Assembly (NCBI RefSeq): GCF_030253575.1
Contig: NC_080559.1
Span: 33,227,501-33,291,500, forward strand
Reading direction: 5' to 3'
DNA from: Rhododendron vialii
Lineage: Eukaryota > Streptophyta > Magnoliopsida > Ericales > Ericaceae
DNA: 64,000 nucleotides
Shown: piece after piece, positions 48,417-59,800 of the stretch
Layout: each line of letters opens with the position of its first letter
Numbering within the stretch: position 1 is the first letter of the stretch
Made by a program: the position numbers and the translations under genes
Notes under the pieces: model-generated
The model's input: the letters and a program-made list of their open reading frames with translations, nothing else
Database searches by the model: none
Told to the model about the DNA's origin: nothing

Positions 48417-49232
48417 GCGTGATCCAACGATAAATGGGAGTTGAACATATAGTTTCTCTTTCCCCACATTGAAACAAGCGATATTCTTGCTTGCGATTGG
48501 TAAATTTTTTTGGAAGCATCAATCTGAATGATACATTGTTTGCCAACAACTATAAATGTGTTTTGAATCAGAATGATGGATTTCTATTTGAAATGTTGGT
48601 GCATTGGTATGCCTCTTGGCTGTTTTATGAAAAACTGAATGTCTATTTCAGTAGTTCATTACATCAAAAAAGAAAAACGCACTGAATGCTCCCAAGGCGC
48701 AATTCATATGCGCCTAAGGCGCATTATTGAAAGGGAAATTATAGGATGTGCCCAGGGAACAATTCAAATGCACCTGAGACACATTACAAAAAAGAAGAAA
48801 TTTTGGTTACGCCCAGCCGGAGGCCCGACTAAAATGTGCCTTACGAAAATTGTGCAAATTAATCAGGATGCACTCCCTTGGCAATATTCATATACGCCCG
48901 AGGCGCATGTGACGCAAATTATTTTTTACTGGTTCGTTTTAGTCTTGGTTGGCTGGAGACTATAAAGGGCCAGCCTTTCAACGTTAATTTAGTGTAAGGA
49001 TTTTTCAAGCAAAAGAGACGCAGAAGAAGCCAGTGCAAAGGGTTTCCAAGAGTTCCATCCTTGAACATTTCATTGAACAAATTAAATTGATCTCCAATCA
49101 AATCGCTTCACTGAGAATTTCATATGGAACGTAAAATTACTCATCATCAAGTTCTTTCTCTTCAATGGCGTCATTCTTTGTTGGTTATGCTTAGAAAATC
49201 AGTTAACTAGCTAAAAGGCCTATTCCATTAAA

Positions 49233-49993
49233 ATGCAAGTTGACAATACCTTGATTTCTTGGTACATTTCAAGACAGGATATTGTGGAAGTGGACAATTG
49301 TTTTAACAAACTGCAAGGTGAAGTAAGGCCTAGCAGTGGGACATTGACCTTGGGTATCTCACCTTTTGGGAAGAATGTTAATCTTTTCCAAGGCAAAATG
49401 TCTGATTTTGCTATTGAAAATGGGACGTCATCACAGTGTTGTCCAAACTTCATTGTTGGATTTTTTTGCAAATTAAAGTTTGGGGAGATGGAGAATAGCA
49501 TTACTTGCAGTGCTATTATATCAGGTCTTATTGATGGAGAGCTGTTATAATACGACCATGCCCTAGGTTTTGAAGCCTGCAATTTTGTCGTTAAATAGCA
49601 GAAGAAGGAATGGAGCCGAATAGTATGACCTTCTTGAGCTTATTATCTGCTTGTAGCCACTCTGGCCATCTAGGTGAAGGCTGTAGAGTCATTTATGCCA
49701 TGAAATGGAGATTCGGAATGGGAAGCTGAACGAGGATTTGTTGGGCAATGGGCATTTAGTAAGATTCTGAAACTAGTGACTTTTCCATATGGTAGGATTT
49801 TGGGAGCGCTATTGGCTGCCTGTAGAGTTCATGGGAACCTAAAAATGAGGGGAATATGTAGCAAAATGGCTCTTATATTTGGAACGTAAAAATGGTGGCT
49901 AGCTATTACACTCAGTAAAGTTCAAGCTGTTGCTGAGAGGTGAGATCGAGTTGAAGAAGTACGGAGAGTAGCCGAAGTGGAGCTGCGTTGAAG
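49233..49993 (+). pseudogene. PPR protein fragment 5, broken
   Basis: The first 105 codons are open (MQVDNTLISWYISRQDIVEV onward), then frame is lost. A gap near 49740 removes part of the segment before the E motif. Confidence 0.7.
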
Positions 49994-50915
49994 CCTAATG
50001 ATCAATCCATGGGTTTGATTCTAGAAATCAATCACACCTTCAAATTCTTCAAATCTATGAGCCACTGGATGTTATATGTAGGAATGAAATTATATCAACA
50101 GAAAAAAACTGAATGCTCCCAACGTGCAGTTGAAATTCGCTTGCGAAGCCCTACAAAATGAGAGAAAATAGAATGCGCCCGGGGCATGATTCAATTTTGC
50201 CTGAGGCACATTAAAAAAGGATAGAAAATGTGAATGCGCCCGAGCACAACTTAAATGCGTCTGAGGCACATGCGATGCAGCAAATATTTTTAATTTGTTT
50301 TTTTAACTGAGTTTTTCTAGTCCGAATTGGAGCGAGACTAAAAGGAGGCAATCCTTCAAACATTATAACAATTTTTAAACCATAAGAGAGGCACAAGAAG
50401 CCCATACAAAGTGACTCCAAGGGTTGTTCTCGCATAAGAGTGCTCATTGAGTGGACTCGTGTAGCGTGTCGAGGATCAAAATCAAACACTCGCACATGAA
50501 TTGGGAGAAAACTTAACTATTATTGGATCATACGTAATAACATTACAAAAAAAAGACTCTCCATAGAAGCACTCCTTTGAGCTTGACTCCGTCTGGTTAT
50601 CTCCCTCCCTCACCACAAATCTCGCCTAGGGTGAATCCTGGTGATGAAACGGTTTTTGATTATTTAATGAAGTGTGGAGAGCCCAATGAACGAGTACCGT
50701 AGAACTAGGGATATGTGCATCAAACGGAACTTAGAATGTGTAAATGGGTGTGAAAACGAAATTTAGCCTTTATTGCTCCAATGATCTTTGAATCAGTCTC
50801 CCTTCGAGAAAATACTAGTACTGGTACTTCTCAATTACATAGATCTGCAAATGTCAAAGCCAACTAATTTGGTTCTAGACCCGAAGGAGCAGAAACATTT
50901 GAACTTGATTTGGTT

Positions 50916-51100
50916 GGGGTGCGCCAAGCCAAGGCAATAGTGCAACACCAAGCCAATGCATTAGAGGCCGCAGTAGCAAGCTACTGTAGTGGGCCCTCCC
51001 CTCAAAAAATTATGAATTTAATAAATAGTGAACCGATAGCCCACATATCAGATATTAAACTACTAAGAACCGATACTACACTTGATCTTTGCCAAAAGGC
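50916..51100 (-). ncRNA. U2 snRNA locus 5, 5' end deleted
   Basis: The 3' half is complete (GGCGCACCCC end, Sm-type site) and the branch-pairing GTGTAGTA is canonical. The first ~12 nt (ATACCTTTCTCG) are missing, so stem-loop I cannot form. GGCAAAG replaces GGCTAAG. Pseudogene. Confidence 0.85.
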
Positions 51101-51126
51101 TTGTCTTCTTTTCTCTTAGGCTGCCT

Positions 51127-51178
51127 ATTTTATAGTCAAGTTTTCTGTCCTCGTTTTTCTGCTTAGTTGATATAGGAA
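51127..51178 (-). promoter_or_regulatory. U2 locus 5 promoter, USE decayed
   Basis: TATAAAAT is intact. The USE reads TTCCTATATC (51169-51178), with the CCCACA core lost. Confidence 0.72.
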
Positions 51179-51299
51179 ACAAACCCCAAAGTAACAAACT
51201 GGGTTTTGCTACTTTTGCACATATTCTGCTTGGTTTGTGCCGCCGGTTCGACTCGGTTGTTTGAAGCCTCTAAGCACCTAGTGAGTCCTTGTGTCCACC

Positions 51300-51434
51300 T
51301 CCATCATTGGCTAAACAATCATTTGGTTATCACATTTTGGGCTTTATTCTAACCAAAGCTATTGCATCGTTTGCCCAAATGATGTCCTCTCTGATCTCAT
51401 CCGTATTCCGATCGAAGATGGAAGTTTCATTTAC
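51300..51434 (+). other. Extra 130 bp unique to unit 6
   Basis: All other units run from TGTGTCCACC straight to ATTACATTGTAACTGC. Here about 130 bp lie between. A frame reading [19 protein letters not shown] continues into the shared sequence as [12 protein letters not shown], which looks protein-like, so this may be the fuller ancestral form of a captured exon. I do not recognise the protein. Confidence 0.4.
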
Positions 51435-52218
51435 ATTGTAACTGCTGAATCTATTGAGTTTGAGATTGCTTGGATTAAAAAAAAACCCCTCTAAATTAGC
51501 CCGTCAGATATCTAAATTAGCCCTCTAAATTGCTCAATAATGAGTTCAATATGCAGCTCTGTATTGCTTAGAATGTGATTGAGTTGGTTCTAGCTTCCGG
51601 AAGTCTTTGCTACCCCTTGAGATCCATTTGTTCCACTTTTTAGTCCTGTAATTCCTCTCTTCTTTTTGTTTGGTTTGGACCTTCTCTAGTACATGGCAGG
51701 TTTTTGTGTTGGACTCTCAAGGGTATCCAATATCCCCTTGGTCCATGTTTTTTAGTTTGTTTTTTCTCAATGAAAAGCAACTTACCAAAACAAACTTGTA
51801 CTAAAGCTCATTGAGTGGACTCGTGTAGCGCGTCAAGGATCAAAGTCACACACGAATTGAGAGAAAACTTAACTATTATTGGATCATACGCAATAAAATT
51901 ACAATAAAAAAAAAAAAGACGCTCAAGAGGATCACTACTTTGAGCTCGACTCCCTCTGGTTATCTCTCACCCTCACCACAAATCTCGTCTTTGGTGAATT
52001 CTGATGATGAAACGGTTTTTGATTATTTAATGAAGCGTGGAGAGCTCAATGAACAAGTACCATAGAACTAGGTATGTGTGCGTCAAACGTAACATAGAAT
52101 GTTTAAATGGGCGTGCAAACGAACATTAGCCTTTGTCTCTCCAATGATCTTTGAATCGGTCTCCCTTCGACCGACTTTTCATAAATAATAAATTTTCATT
52201 ATTTTAATTGGTCATTTC

Positions 52219-52839
52219 CATCGTCTTTTCATACAGTTAAAACCTTATTTATCATTATATAATTGGTCTTAATCCGATTTAAAATAAAAACGATACGAGC
52301 GTTTTATTGAAAGAATTTGTTTTTCGACCAATTGAGGGTAAAATGGTCATGTATTTTGATGTAAAAATTATTTTTCATTGGAACCAATTTGGTAGGAAAT
52401 TAGATTGGACAAGCCTTCTAACGGTTCAATCCACGACCAAATTGGAGTTCGGGAGCGTCTGGGGCAAGTCCGCAAAGTTGGAATTGTTTGCAAGGTTCAG
52501 GATGCGCCCGGGGCGCATTGTAATGTGCCTGGGCGCAAAGGAGGGCGCCTGAGGCGCAATTTTTGCTGCATAACATGTTAAACTTTGCGGACTTGCCCCG
52601 GGCACTTCCGAACTCTAATTTTCGCTTGCTTTGAACCGTTAGAAAGCTTGTCCAATTTACTTTCTAGCCCAAGTAGTTTGGATAAAAAAATCATTTGTAT
52701 ATCTAATGAAGTGACCATTTTACCCTCAATGGGTCAAAATATGATTCGTTCCGGCAAAACGTGTGCATGTTTCTCATTTTAAATTGGATCATGACGCATT
52801 ATATATCAATAAATAGTGTTTTTAAAGTACTAAAACATG
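52219..52839. repeat. Long inverted repeat, copy 5
   Basis: Both arms are full length. The loop contains GCGCCCGGGGCGC and GCGCCTGAGGCGC. Confidence 0.8.
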
Positions 52840-53659
52840 GCAGGATCCAACCATAAATGGGAGTTGGACATATAGTTTCTCTTTCCTCACATTGAACCAA
52901 CCGATTTTCTTGCTTGCAATTGGTATTTTTTTTGGAAGCATCAATCTGAATGATACATTGTTTGGCAACAACTATAAATGTGTTTTGAATCAGAATGATG
53001 GATTTCTATGTGAAATGTTGGTGCATTGGTATGCCTCTTGGCTGTTTTATGAAAAACTGAATGTCTATTTCAGTAGTTCATTACATCAAAAAAGAAAAAC
53101 GTACTGAATGCTCCCCAGGCGTAATTCATATGCGCCTGAGGCGCATTATAGAAAGGGAAAAAATACGATGTGCCCAGGGAGCAATTCAATTGCGCCTTAG
53201 ACACAATACAAAAAGAATAAATTCTGGGTGCGCCAGCCGGGCCGGACTTATATGTGCCTTACGAAAAGAGTGCAAATTAATCAGGATGCACGCCCTTGGC
53301 GCAATTCAAATATGCTCGAGGCGCATGTGATGCAAATTTTTTTTTGACTGGTTCGTTTTAGTCCTGGTTGGCTGGAGACTATAAAAGGCCAGCCTTTAAA
53401 CATTAATTAGGGTAAGGATTTTTCAACCAAAAGAGACGCACAAGAAGCCAGTGCAAAGGGTTTCCAAGAGTTCCATCCAAGAAGATTTCATTGAATAACT
53501 TACATCGATCTCCAATCAAATCACTTCACTGAGACATTCATATAGAATCTAAAATTACTCATCATCAAATTATTTCTCATCAATGGCGGCATTCTTTGTT
53601 GGTTATGCTTTCGTTACAAGAAAATCAGTTAACTAGGTAAAAAGCCTATTCAATTGAAA

Positions 53660-54411
53660 TGCAAGTTGACCATGTCTTGATTTCTTGGTACATTTCAAGA
53701 CAGGATATGTTGGAAGTTGACAATTGTTTTAACAAACTGCAAGGTGAATAAAGGCCTAGCAGTGGGACATTGACCTTGCGTATCTCAGCTTCTGGGAAGA
53801 ATGTTAATCTTTTTCAAGGCAAAATGTCTGATTTTGCTATTGAAAATGGACTTCATCACAGTGTTTTCCAAACTTCATTGTTGGATTTTTATGCAAAGTT
53901 TGGGGACATAGAGAACAACATTACTTGGAGTGCTATTATATCAGGTCTTATTGATGGAGAGCTGATATAATATGACCATGGGCTAGGTTTTGAAGTCCTA
54001 CAATTTTGTCGTCAAATGGCAGAAGAAGGAATGGAGCATAATAGTATGACCTTCTTGAGCTTATTATTTGCTTCAAGCCACTTTGAAGGCTGTAGAGTTG
54101 TTTATGCCATGTAATGGAGATTCGAAATGGGAAGCTCAATGAGGATTTGTTGGGTCGGTCATGGAATTAGCATTTGGTATGATTCTGAAACAAGTTACTC
54201 TTCCATGTGGTAGGATTTTGGGAGCGCTATTGGCAACCTGTAGAGTTCATGGGAACCAAAAAATGAGGGGAATATGTAGCAAAATGGCTCTTATTTTTGG
54301 AACCTAAAAATGCTGGCTAGCTACTACACTCAGTAAAGTTCAAGCTGTTGCTGAAAGGTGGGATAGAGTTGAAGAAGTACGGAGAGTAGCCAAGGTGGAG
54401 CTGCGTTGAAG
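53660..54411 (+). pseudogene. PPR protein fragment 6, broken
   Basis: An early stop (GGTGAATAAAGGCC near 53747) breaks the first part. The frame 53770-53970 then reads LLDFYAKFGDIENNITWSAI as in the sisters. The E-motif region is present in other frames. Confidence 0.7.
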
Positions 54412-55249
54412 CCTAATGATCAATCCATGGGTTTGTTCCTGGAAATCAATCGCACCTTCAAATTCTTGAAATCTATAAGCCACTGGATGTTGTACATAGG
54501 AATGAAATTACATCAACAGAAAAAAAAAAAAAATGAATGCTCCCAACTGCAGTTGAAATTCGCTCGAGGCGCCCTACAGAATGAGAGAAAATAGAATGCG
54601 CCCGGGGTGCGATTCAATTGCGCCTGAGGCACATTACAAAAGGATAGAAAATGTGAAAGCGCCCAGGCGCAACTTAAATACGCCTGAGGCACATGTGATG
54701 TTGCAAATATTTTTAATTTGTTTTTTAAACTGAGTTTTTCTAGTCCAAATTGGAGCGAGACTAAAAAAAGGCGATCCTTCAAACATTATAATGATTTTTA
54801 AAGCATAAGAGAGGCACAAGAAGCCTGTACGAAGTGACTCCAAGGGTTATTCAAGCATAAGAGAGGCACAAGAGGCCAGTATAGGAAGGGATTCCAAGAG
54901 TTCCATCCATGAAGATGTGGACTTATTGAACAACTTGGATCGATCTCCAACCGAATCACTTCACCAAGGATCTCATATAGTAGATTGTAAAATTACGAAT
55001 TGAGAGTGCGAGGATTGAGTGCGCAAGTACATTGTAAGAATTGAGAGCGGGAGCTTAAGACATTAATTTGAAGGAGTTAAAAACTAGAGCTGATTGATGA
55101 TCCGCTTAACAAGGAAAGAGACTAACCCTGTTGTAATTTAACAGTCGACAAAATACTAGTACTTCTCAATTATACAGATCCGCATATGTCAAGCCAACTA
55201 ATTTGGTTCCAAACCCGAAGTAGCAGAAATATTTGAACTTGGTTGGGTT

Positions 55250-55446
55250 GGGGTACGCCAAGCCAAGGCAATAATGCAACAGCAAGGCAACACATTAGAG
55301 GCCCCAGTACCAAGCTACTGTAGTGGGCCCTCTCCTCAAAAAATTATTAATTTAATAAAGAGTTAACCGACGGCCCACATATCAGATATTAAACTAATAA
55401 GAACAGATACTACACTTGATCTTTGCCAGAAGGCCGAGAAAGGTAT
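55250..55446 (-). ncRNA. U2 snRNA locus 6, the best preserved
   Basis: The minus strand runs ATACCTTTCTCGGCC to GGCGTACCCC, 197 nt. The 5' end, branch-pairing GTGTAGTATCTGTTC, Sm-type site AATTTTTTGAG and stem-loops are in place, and promoter USE and TATA are both intact. Deviations are GGCAAAG for GGCTAAG (the U6-pairing triplet), TTCT for TTTT in loop I, TTATTAG for TTATCAG (still pairs by G-U), and one base in the 3' end. U2 snRNA pairs with the branch site and U6 in the spliceosome. This is the copy most likely to be transcribed. Whether its product could work with the altered triplet is doubtful. Confidence 0.88.
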
Positions 55447-55470
55447 GTCTTCTCTTCTCTTGGGCTGCCT

Positions 55471-55522
55471 ATTTTATAGTCAAGTTTTCTCTCCTCGTTT
55501 TTCTGCTTAGTTGATGTGGGAA
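55471..55522 (-). promoter_or_regulatory. U2 locus 6 promoter, intact
   Basis: TATAAAAT lies 25-32 bp upstream of the first U2 base and TTCCCACATC (55513-55522) lies four helical turns above it. Both match the plant Pol II snRNA promoter. Confidence 0.88.
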
Positions 55523-55693
55523 ACAAACCCCAAAGTAACAAACTGGGTTTTACTGCTTTTGCACATATTCTGCTTGGTTTGTGCCGTCAGTTCGACTCGG
55601 TTGTTTGAAGCCTCTGAGCACCTAGTGAGTCATTGTGTCCACATATTACATTGTAACTGCTGAATCTATTGAGTATCAGATTGCTTGGAATAA

Positions 55694-55698
55694 TCGCC

Positions 55699-55739
<41 letters not shown>

Positions 55740-55746
55740 AAAAAAA
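55694..55746. repeat. Poly-C/poly-A tract
   Basis: About thirty C followed by about seventeen A. Prone to sequencing error; the true length is uncertain. Confidence 0.9.
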
Positions 55747-56506
55747 TTATCCATTAGATATCTAAATTAGCCCTCTAAATTGCCCAACAATGAGTTCAAT
55801 ACGCAGCTCTGTATAGCTTAGAATGTGTTTGAGTTGGTTCTAGCTTCAAGAAGTCTTTGGTACCCCTGCAGTTCCCTTTGTTCTGCTTTTTAGTCTTGTT
55901 ATTCCTTTCTTCTTTATGTTTTGGTTTGGACCTTGTCTTGTACATGGCAGGGTTTTTTTTTGTTGGACTCTCAAGGGTTTCCAATATCTCCTTGGTCCTT
56001 GTTTTTTAGTTTGTTTTTTTCTCAATAAAAAGCCACTTACCAAAATAAACTTGTACTAAAGCTTTTTGAGTGGACTCATGTAGCGTGTCGAGGATCAAAA
56101 CCCAACATTCACACACGAATTGAGAGAAAACTTAACTATTACTGGATCATATGCAATAACATTACAAAAAAAAAAAAAAAGACTCTCCAAAAGAGCACTC
56201 CTTTGAGCTCGACTATCTCTGGTTATCTCTTACCCTCACCATAAATTTCGCCTTGGGTGAATCCTAATGTTGAAATGATTTTTGATTATTTAATGAATTG
56301 TGGAAAGCCCAATGAGCCTTGAGGACACTCTTACAGAATGAACGAGTACCATAGAACTAGGGATGTGTGCGTCAAACAGAACTTAGAATGTGTAAATGGG
56401 AGTGAAAACGAACTTTAGCCTTTGTCGCTCCAATGATCTTTGAATCAATCTCCCTTCGACTGACTTTTCATAAATAAAATTTCATTATTTTAATTGGATG
56501 TTTTTA

Positions 56507-57126
56507 TCATCTTTTAATACACTTAAAACCTTATTTATCATTATATAATTGGTCTTAATCCAATTTAACATAAAAACGATACTAGTGTTTTATTGAAAGA
56601 ATTTGTTTTTTGACCAACTGAGGGTAAAATGGTCATGTATTTTGATGTAAAAATTATATTTCATTGCAACCAATTAGGTAGGAAATTAGATTGGACAAGC
56701 CTTCTAACGGTTCAATCCATGACCAAATTGGAGTTCGGGAGTGTTTGGGGCAAGTCCGCAAAGTTGGAATTGTTTGCAAGGTTCAGGATGCGCCCAAAGC
56801 GCATTGTAATGCGCCTGGGCGCAATGGAGGGCGCCTGAGGCGCAATTTTGGCGCATAACATGTTAAACTTTGCGGACTTGTCCCGGGCACTCCCGAACTC
56901 CAATTTTCGCATGCTTTGAACCATTAGAAAGCTTGTCCAATTTACTTTGTAGCCCAAGTAGTTTGGATAAAAAAATCATTTGTATATCTAATGAAGTGAC
57001 CATTTTACGCTCGATGGGTCAAAATATGATTCGTTCCTTTAAAACGCGTGTATGTTTCTCATTTTAAATTGGATCAAGACCCATTATACATCAATAAATA
57101 GTGTTTTTAAAGTACTAAAACATGGC
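56507..57126. repeat. Long inverted repeat, copy 6
   Basis: Full-length arms. The inner stem matches closely and the loop palindromes have drifted (GCGCCCAAAGCGC). Confidence 0.8.
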
Positions 57127-57949
57127 GGGATCCAACCATAAATGGGAGTTGAACATATAGTTTCTCTTTCCCCACATTGGACCAACCGATATTCTTGCTT
57201 GCGATTGGTATTTTTTTTGGAAGCGTCAATCTGAATGATACATTGTTTGGCAACAACTATAAATGTGTTTTGAATCAAAATGATGGATTTTTATGTGAAG
57301 TGTTGGTGCATTGGTATGCCTCTTGGCTGTTTTATTAAAAACTGAATGTCTATTTCAGTAGTTTATTGGAGTACGTCAAAACAGAAAAACGTACTGAATG
57401 TTCCCAAGGCGCAATTCATATGCGCTTGGGGCGCATTACAGAAAGGGAAAAAATAGGATGTGCCCAGGGAGCAATTCATTTGCGCCTGAGACACAATACA
57501 AAAAGAATAAATTCTGGGTGCGCCGAGCTGGGGCACGACTTAAATGTGCCTTACGAAAAGAATGCAAATTAATCAGGATGCACGCACTTGGCGCAATTCA
57601 AATACGCCGGAGACGCATGTGATGCAATTTTTTATTGATTGGTTCATTTTAGTCCTGGTTGGCTGGAGACTATAAAAGGCCAGCCTTTAAACATTAATTA
57701 GTGTAAGGATTTTTCAACCAAAAGAGACGCACAAGAAGCCAGTGCGAGGGGTTTCCAAGAGTTTCATCCATGAAGATTTCATTAAACAACTTAAATCGAT
57801 CTCCAATGAAATCACTTCACTGAGACATTCATATAGAATGTAAAATTACTCATCATCAAATTATTTCTCATCAATGGCAGCATTCTTTGTTGGTTATGCT
57901 TTCGTTACAAGAAAATCAGTTAACTAGCTAAAGGCCTATTCAATTAAAA

Positions 57950-58703
57950 TGCAAGTTGACAATATCTTGATTTCTTGGTACATTTCATGACAGGATATTG
58001 TGGAAGTTGACAATTGTTTTAACAAACTGCAAGGTGAAGTAAGGCCTAGTAGCGGGACATTAACCATGCGTATCTCAGCTTTTGGGAAGATTGTTAATCT
58101 TTTTCAAGGCAAAATGTCTGATTTTGCTATTGAAAATGGACTTCATCACAGTGTTTTTCAAACTTTATTGTTGGATTTTTATGCAAAGTTTGGGGACATG
58201 GAGAACAACATTACTTGGAGTGCTATTATATATCAGGTCTTGTCGATGGAGAGCTGATATAATGTGACCATGGGCTAGGTTTTGAAGCCCTACAATTTTG
58301 TCGTCAAATGGTGGAGGAAGGAATGGAGTCGAACAGTATGACCTTCTTGAGCTTATTATCTGCTTGTAGCCACTCTTGCCATCTGTAGAGTCATTTATGC
58401 CATGAAATGGAGATTCGGAATGGGAAGCTCAATGAGGATTTGTTGGGCCAGTCATGGAATGGGCATTTGGTATGATTCTGAAACTAGTGACTTTTCCATG
58501 TGGTAGGATTTTGGGAGTGTTATTGGCAGCGTGTAGAGTTCATGGGAACCAAAAAATGAGGGGAATATGTAGCAAAATGGCTCTTATATTTGGAACCTAA
58601 AAATGCTGGCTAGCTACTACACTTAGTAAAGTTCAAGCTGTTGCTGAAAGGTGGGATAGAGTTGAAGAAGTACGGAGAGTAGCCAAGGTGGAGCTGCGTC
58701 GAA
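57950..58703 (+). pseudogene. PPR protein fragment 7, broken
   Basis: Its first frame has a stop at TTTCATGACAGG, then 58000-58257 is open and reads HSVFQTLLLDFYAKFGDMEN. About 20 bp are missing near 58385 relative to sisters. Its end reads GCTGCGTCGAAG where the others have GCTGCGTTGAAG, so the shared final TGA is lost. Confidence 0.7.
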
Positions 58704-59528
58704 GCCTAATGATCAATCCATGGGTTTGTTTCTTGAAATCAATCGGACCTTCAAATTCTTGAAATCTATGAGCCACTGGATGTTATATGTAGGAATGAAA
58801 TTACATCAACAGAAAAAAACTGAATGCTCCCAACGTGAAGTTGAAATTCGCTTGAGGCGTCGTACAAAATGAGCGAAAATAGAATGCGCCTGGGGCACGA
58901 TTCAATTGCCCTGAGGCATGTTACAAAAGGATAGAAAATGTGAATGCGCCCGGGCACAACTTAAATGCGCCTGAGGCACATGTGATGCAGCAAATATTTT
59001 TGATTTGTTTTTTTAACTGAGTTTTTCTAGTCCGAATTGGAGCGAGACTAAAAAAAGGCAATCCTTCAAACACTATAACGATTTTAAAGCATAAGAGAGG
59101 CTAAAAGTCTGTATAAAGTGACTCCAAGGGTTGTTCGAGCATAAGAGAGGCACAAGAAGCCAGTATAGGAAGGGATTCCAAGAGTTCCATCTATGAAGAT
59201 GTGGACTTATTGAACAACTTGGATCGATCTACAACCGAATTACTTCACCAAGGATCTCATATAGTAGATTGTAAAATTACGAATTGAGAGTGCGAGGATT
59301 GAGTGCGCAAGTACAGTGTAAGAATTGAGAGCGGGAGCCTAAGACATTAATTTGAAGGGGTTTAAACTAGATCAACTGATTGATGATTTGCCTAATAGGG
59401 AAAGAGACCCTGTTGTAATTTAACAGTCGACAAAATACTAGTACTCAATTACACAGATCTGCATATGTCAAGCCAACTAATTTGGTTCAAGATCTGAAGT
59501 AGTAGAAACATTTGAACTTTGTTTGGTT

Positions 59529-59724
59529 GGAGTGCGCCAAGCCAAGGAATAGTGCAACACCAAGGCAACACATTAGAGGCCCCAGTAGCAAGCTACTGTA
59601 GTGGGCCCACCTATCAAAAAATTATTAATTTAATAAATAGTGAACCGATGGCTAACATATCAGATATTAAACTAATAAGAACAAATACTATACTTGATCT
59701 TTGCCAAAAGGTCGAGAAAGGTAT
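59529..59724 (-). ncRNA. U2 snRNA locus 7, full length 196 nt
   Basis: The minus strand runs ATACCTTTCTCGACC to GGCGCACTCC. The promoter and Sm-type site are intact. The branch-pairing segment reads GTATAGTA instead of GTGTAGTA, stem-loop I has GACC for GGCC, and GGCAAAG replaces GGCTAAG. These changes hit the two most constrained parts of the RNA, so it is a likely pseudogene despite good promoter elements. Confidence 0.86.
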
Positions 59725-59748
59725 GTCTACTCTTCTCTTGGGCTGCCT

Positions 59749-59800
59749 ATTTTATAGTCAAGTTTTCTCTCCTCGTTTTTCTGCTTAGTTGATGTGGGAA
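59749..59800 (-). promoter_or_regulatory. U2 locus 7 promoter, intact
   Basis: TATAAAAT (59749-59756) and TTCCCACATC (59791-59800) with the same 52-bp span as all other copies. Confidence 0.86.

Larger units (their letters stand above)
44894..48958 (+). repeat. Tandem array unit 5 (4.1 kb), no U2
   Basis: PPR fragment 4 with a solo LTR, GCGCC spacer, then a deletion joining the spacer (CATAAGAGTGCTCATTG, about 47390) straight to sequence that normally lies beyond U2. The U2 locus and its promoter are therefore missing. Spacer 47400-47815 is non-coding. Confidence 0.78.
48959..53388 (+). repeat. Tandem array unit 6 (4.4 kb)
   Basis: PPR fragment 5, GCGCC spacer, the same deletion join as in unit 5 (about 50440), then a second join at about 50807 that brings back the U2-flanking sequence and U2 locus 5. 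Units 5 and 6 thus share one deletion, and unit 6 looks like a recombinant. Confidence 0.75.
53389..57668 (+). repeat. Tandem array unit 7 (4.3 kb), typical
   Basis: The best example of the complete unit: PPR fragment 6, GCGCC spacer (54530-54710), CACAAGAAGCC spacer to 55249, U2 locus 6 with promoter, C/A tract, inverted repeat, second GCGCC spacer. Other stretches are AT-rich and non-coding. Confidence 0.85.

Noticed and set aside
51690-51800. LINE 3' tail (TCAATGAAAAGCAACTTACC followed by A-rich sequence), also in other units
   Set aside because: The ending resembles plant LINE tails, but no reverse-transcriptase remnant or target duplication is visible. Not annotated as a LINE.
54530-57780. 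The two GCGCC spacers of a unit as LTRs of a small retroelement
   Set aside because: They are direct repeats, but I find no TG...CA ends, primer site or target duplication, and the intervening DNA holds PPR or U2 rather than element genes.
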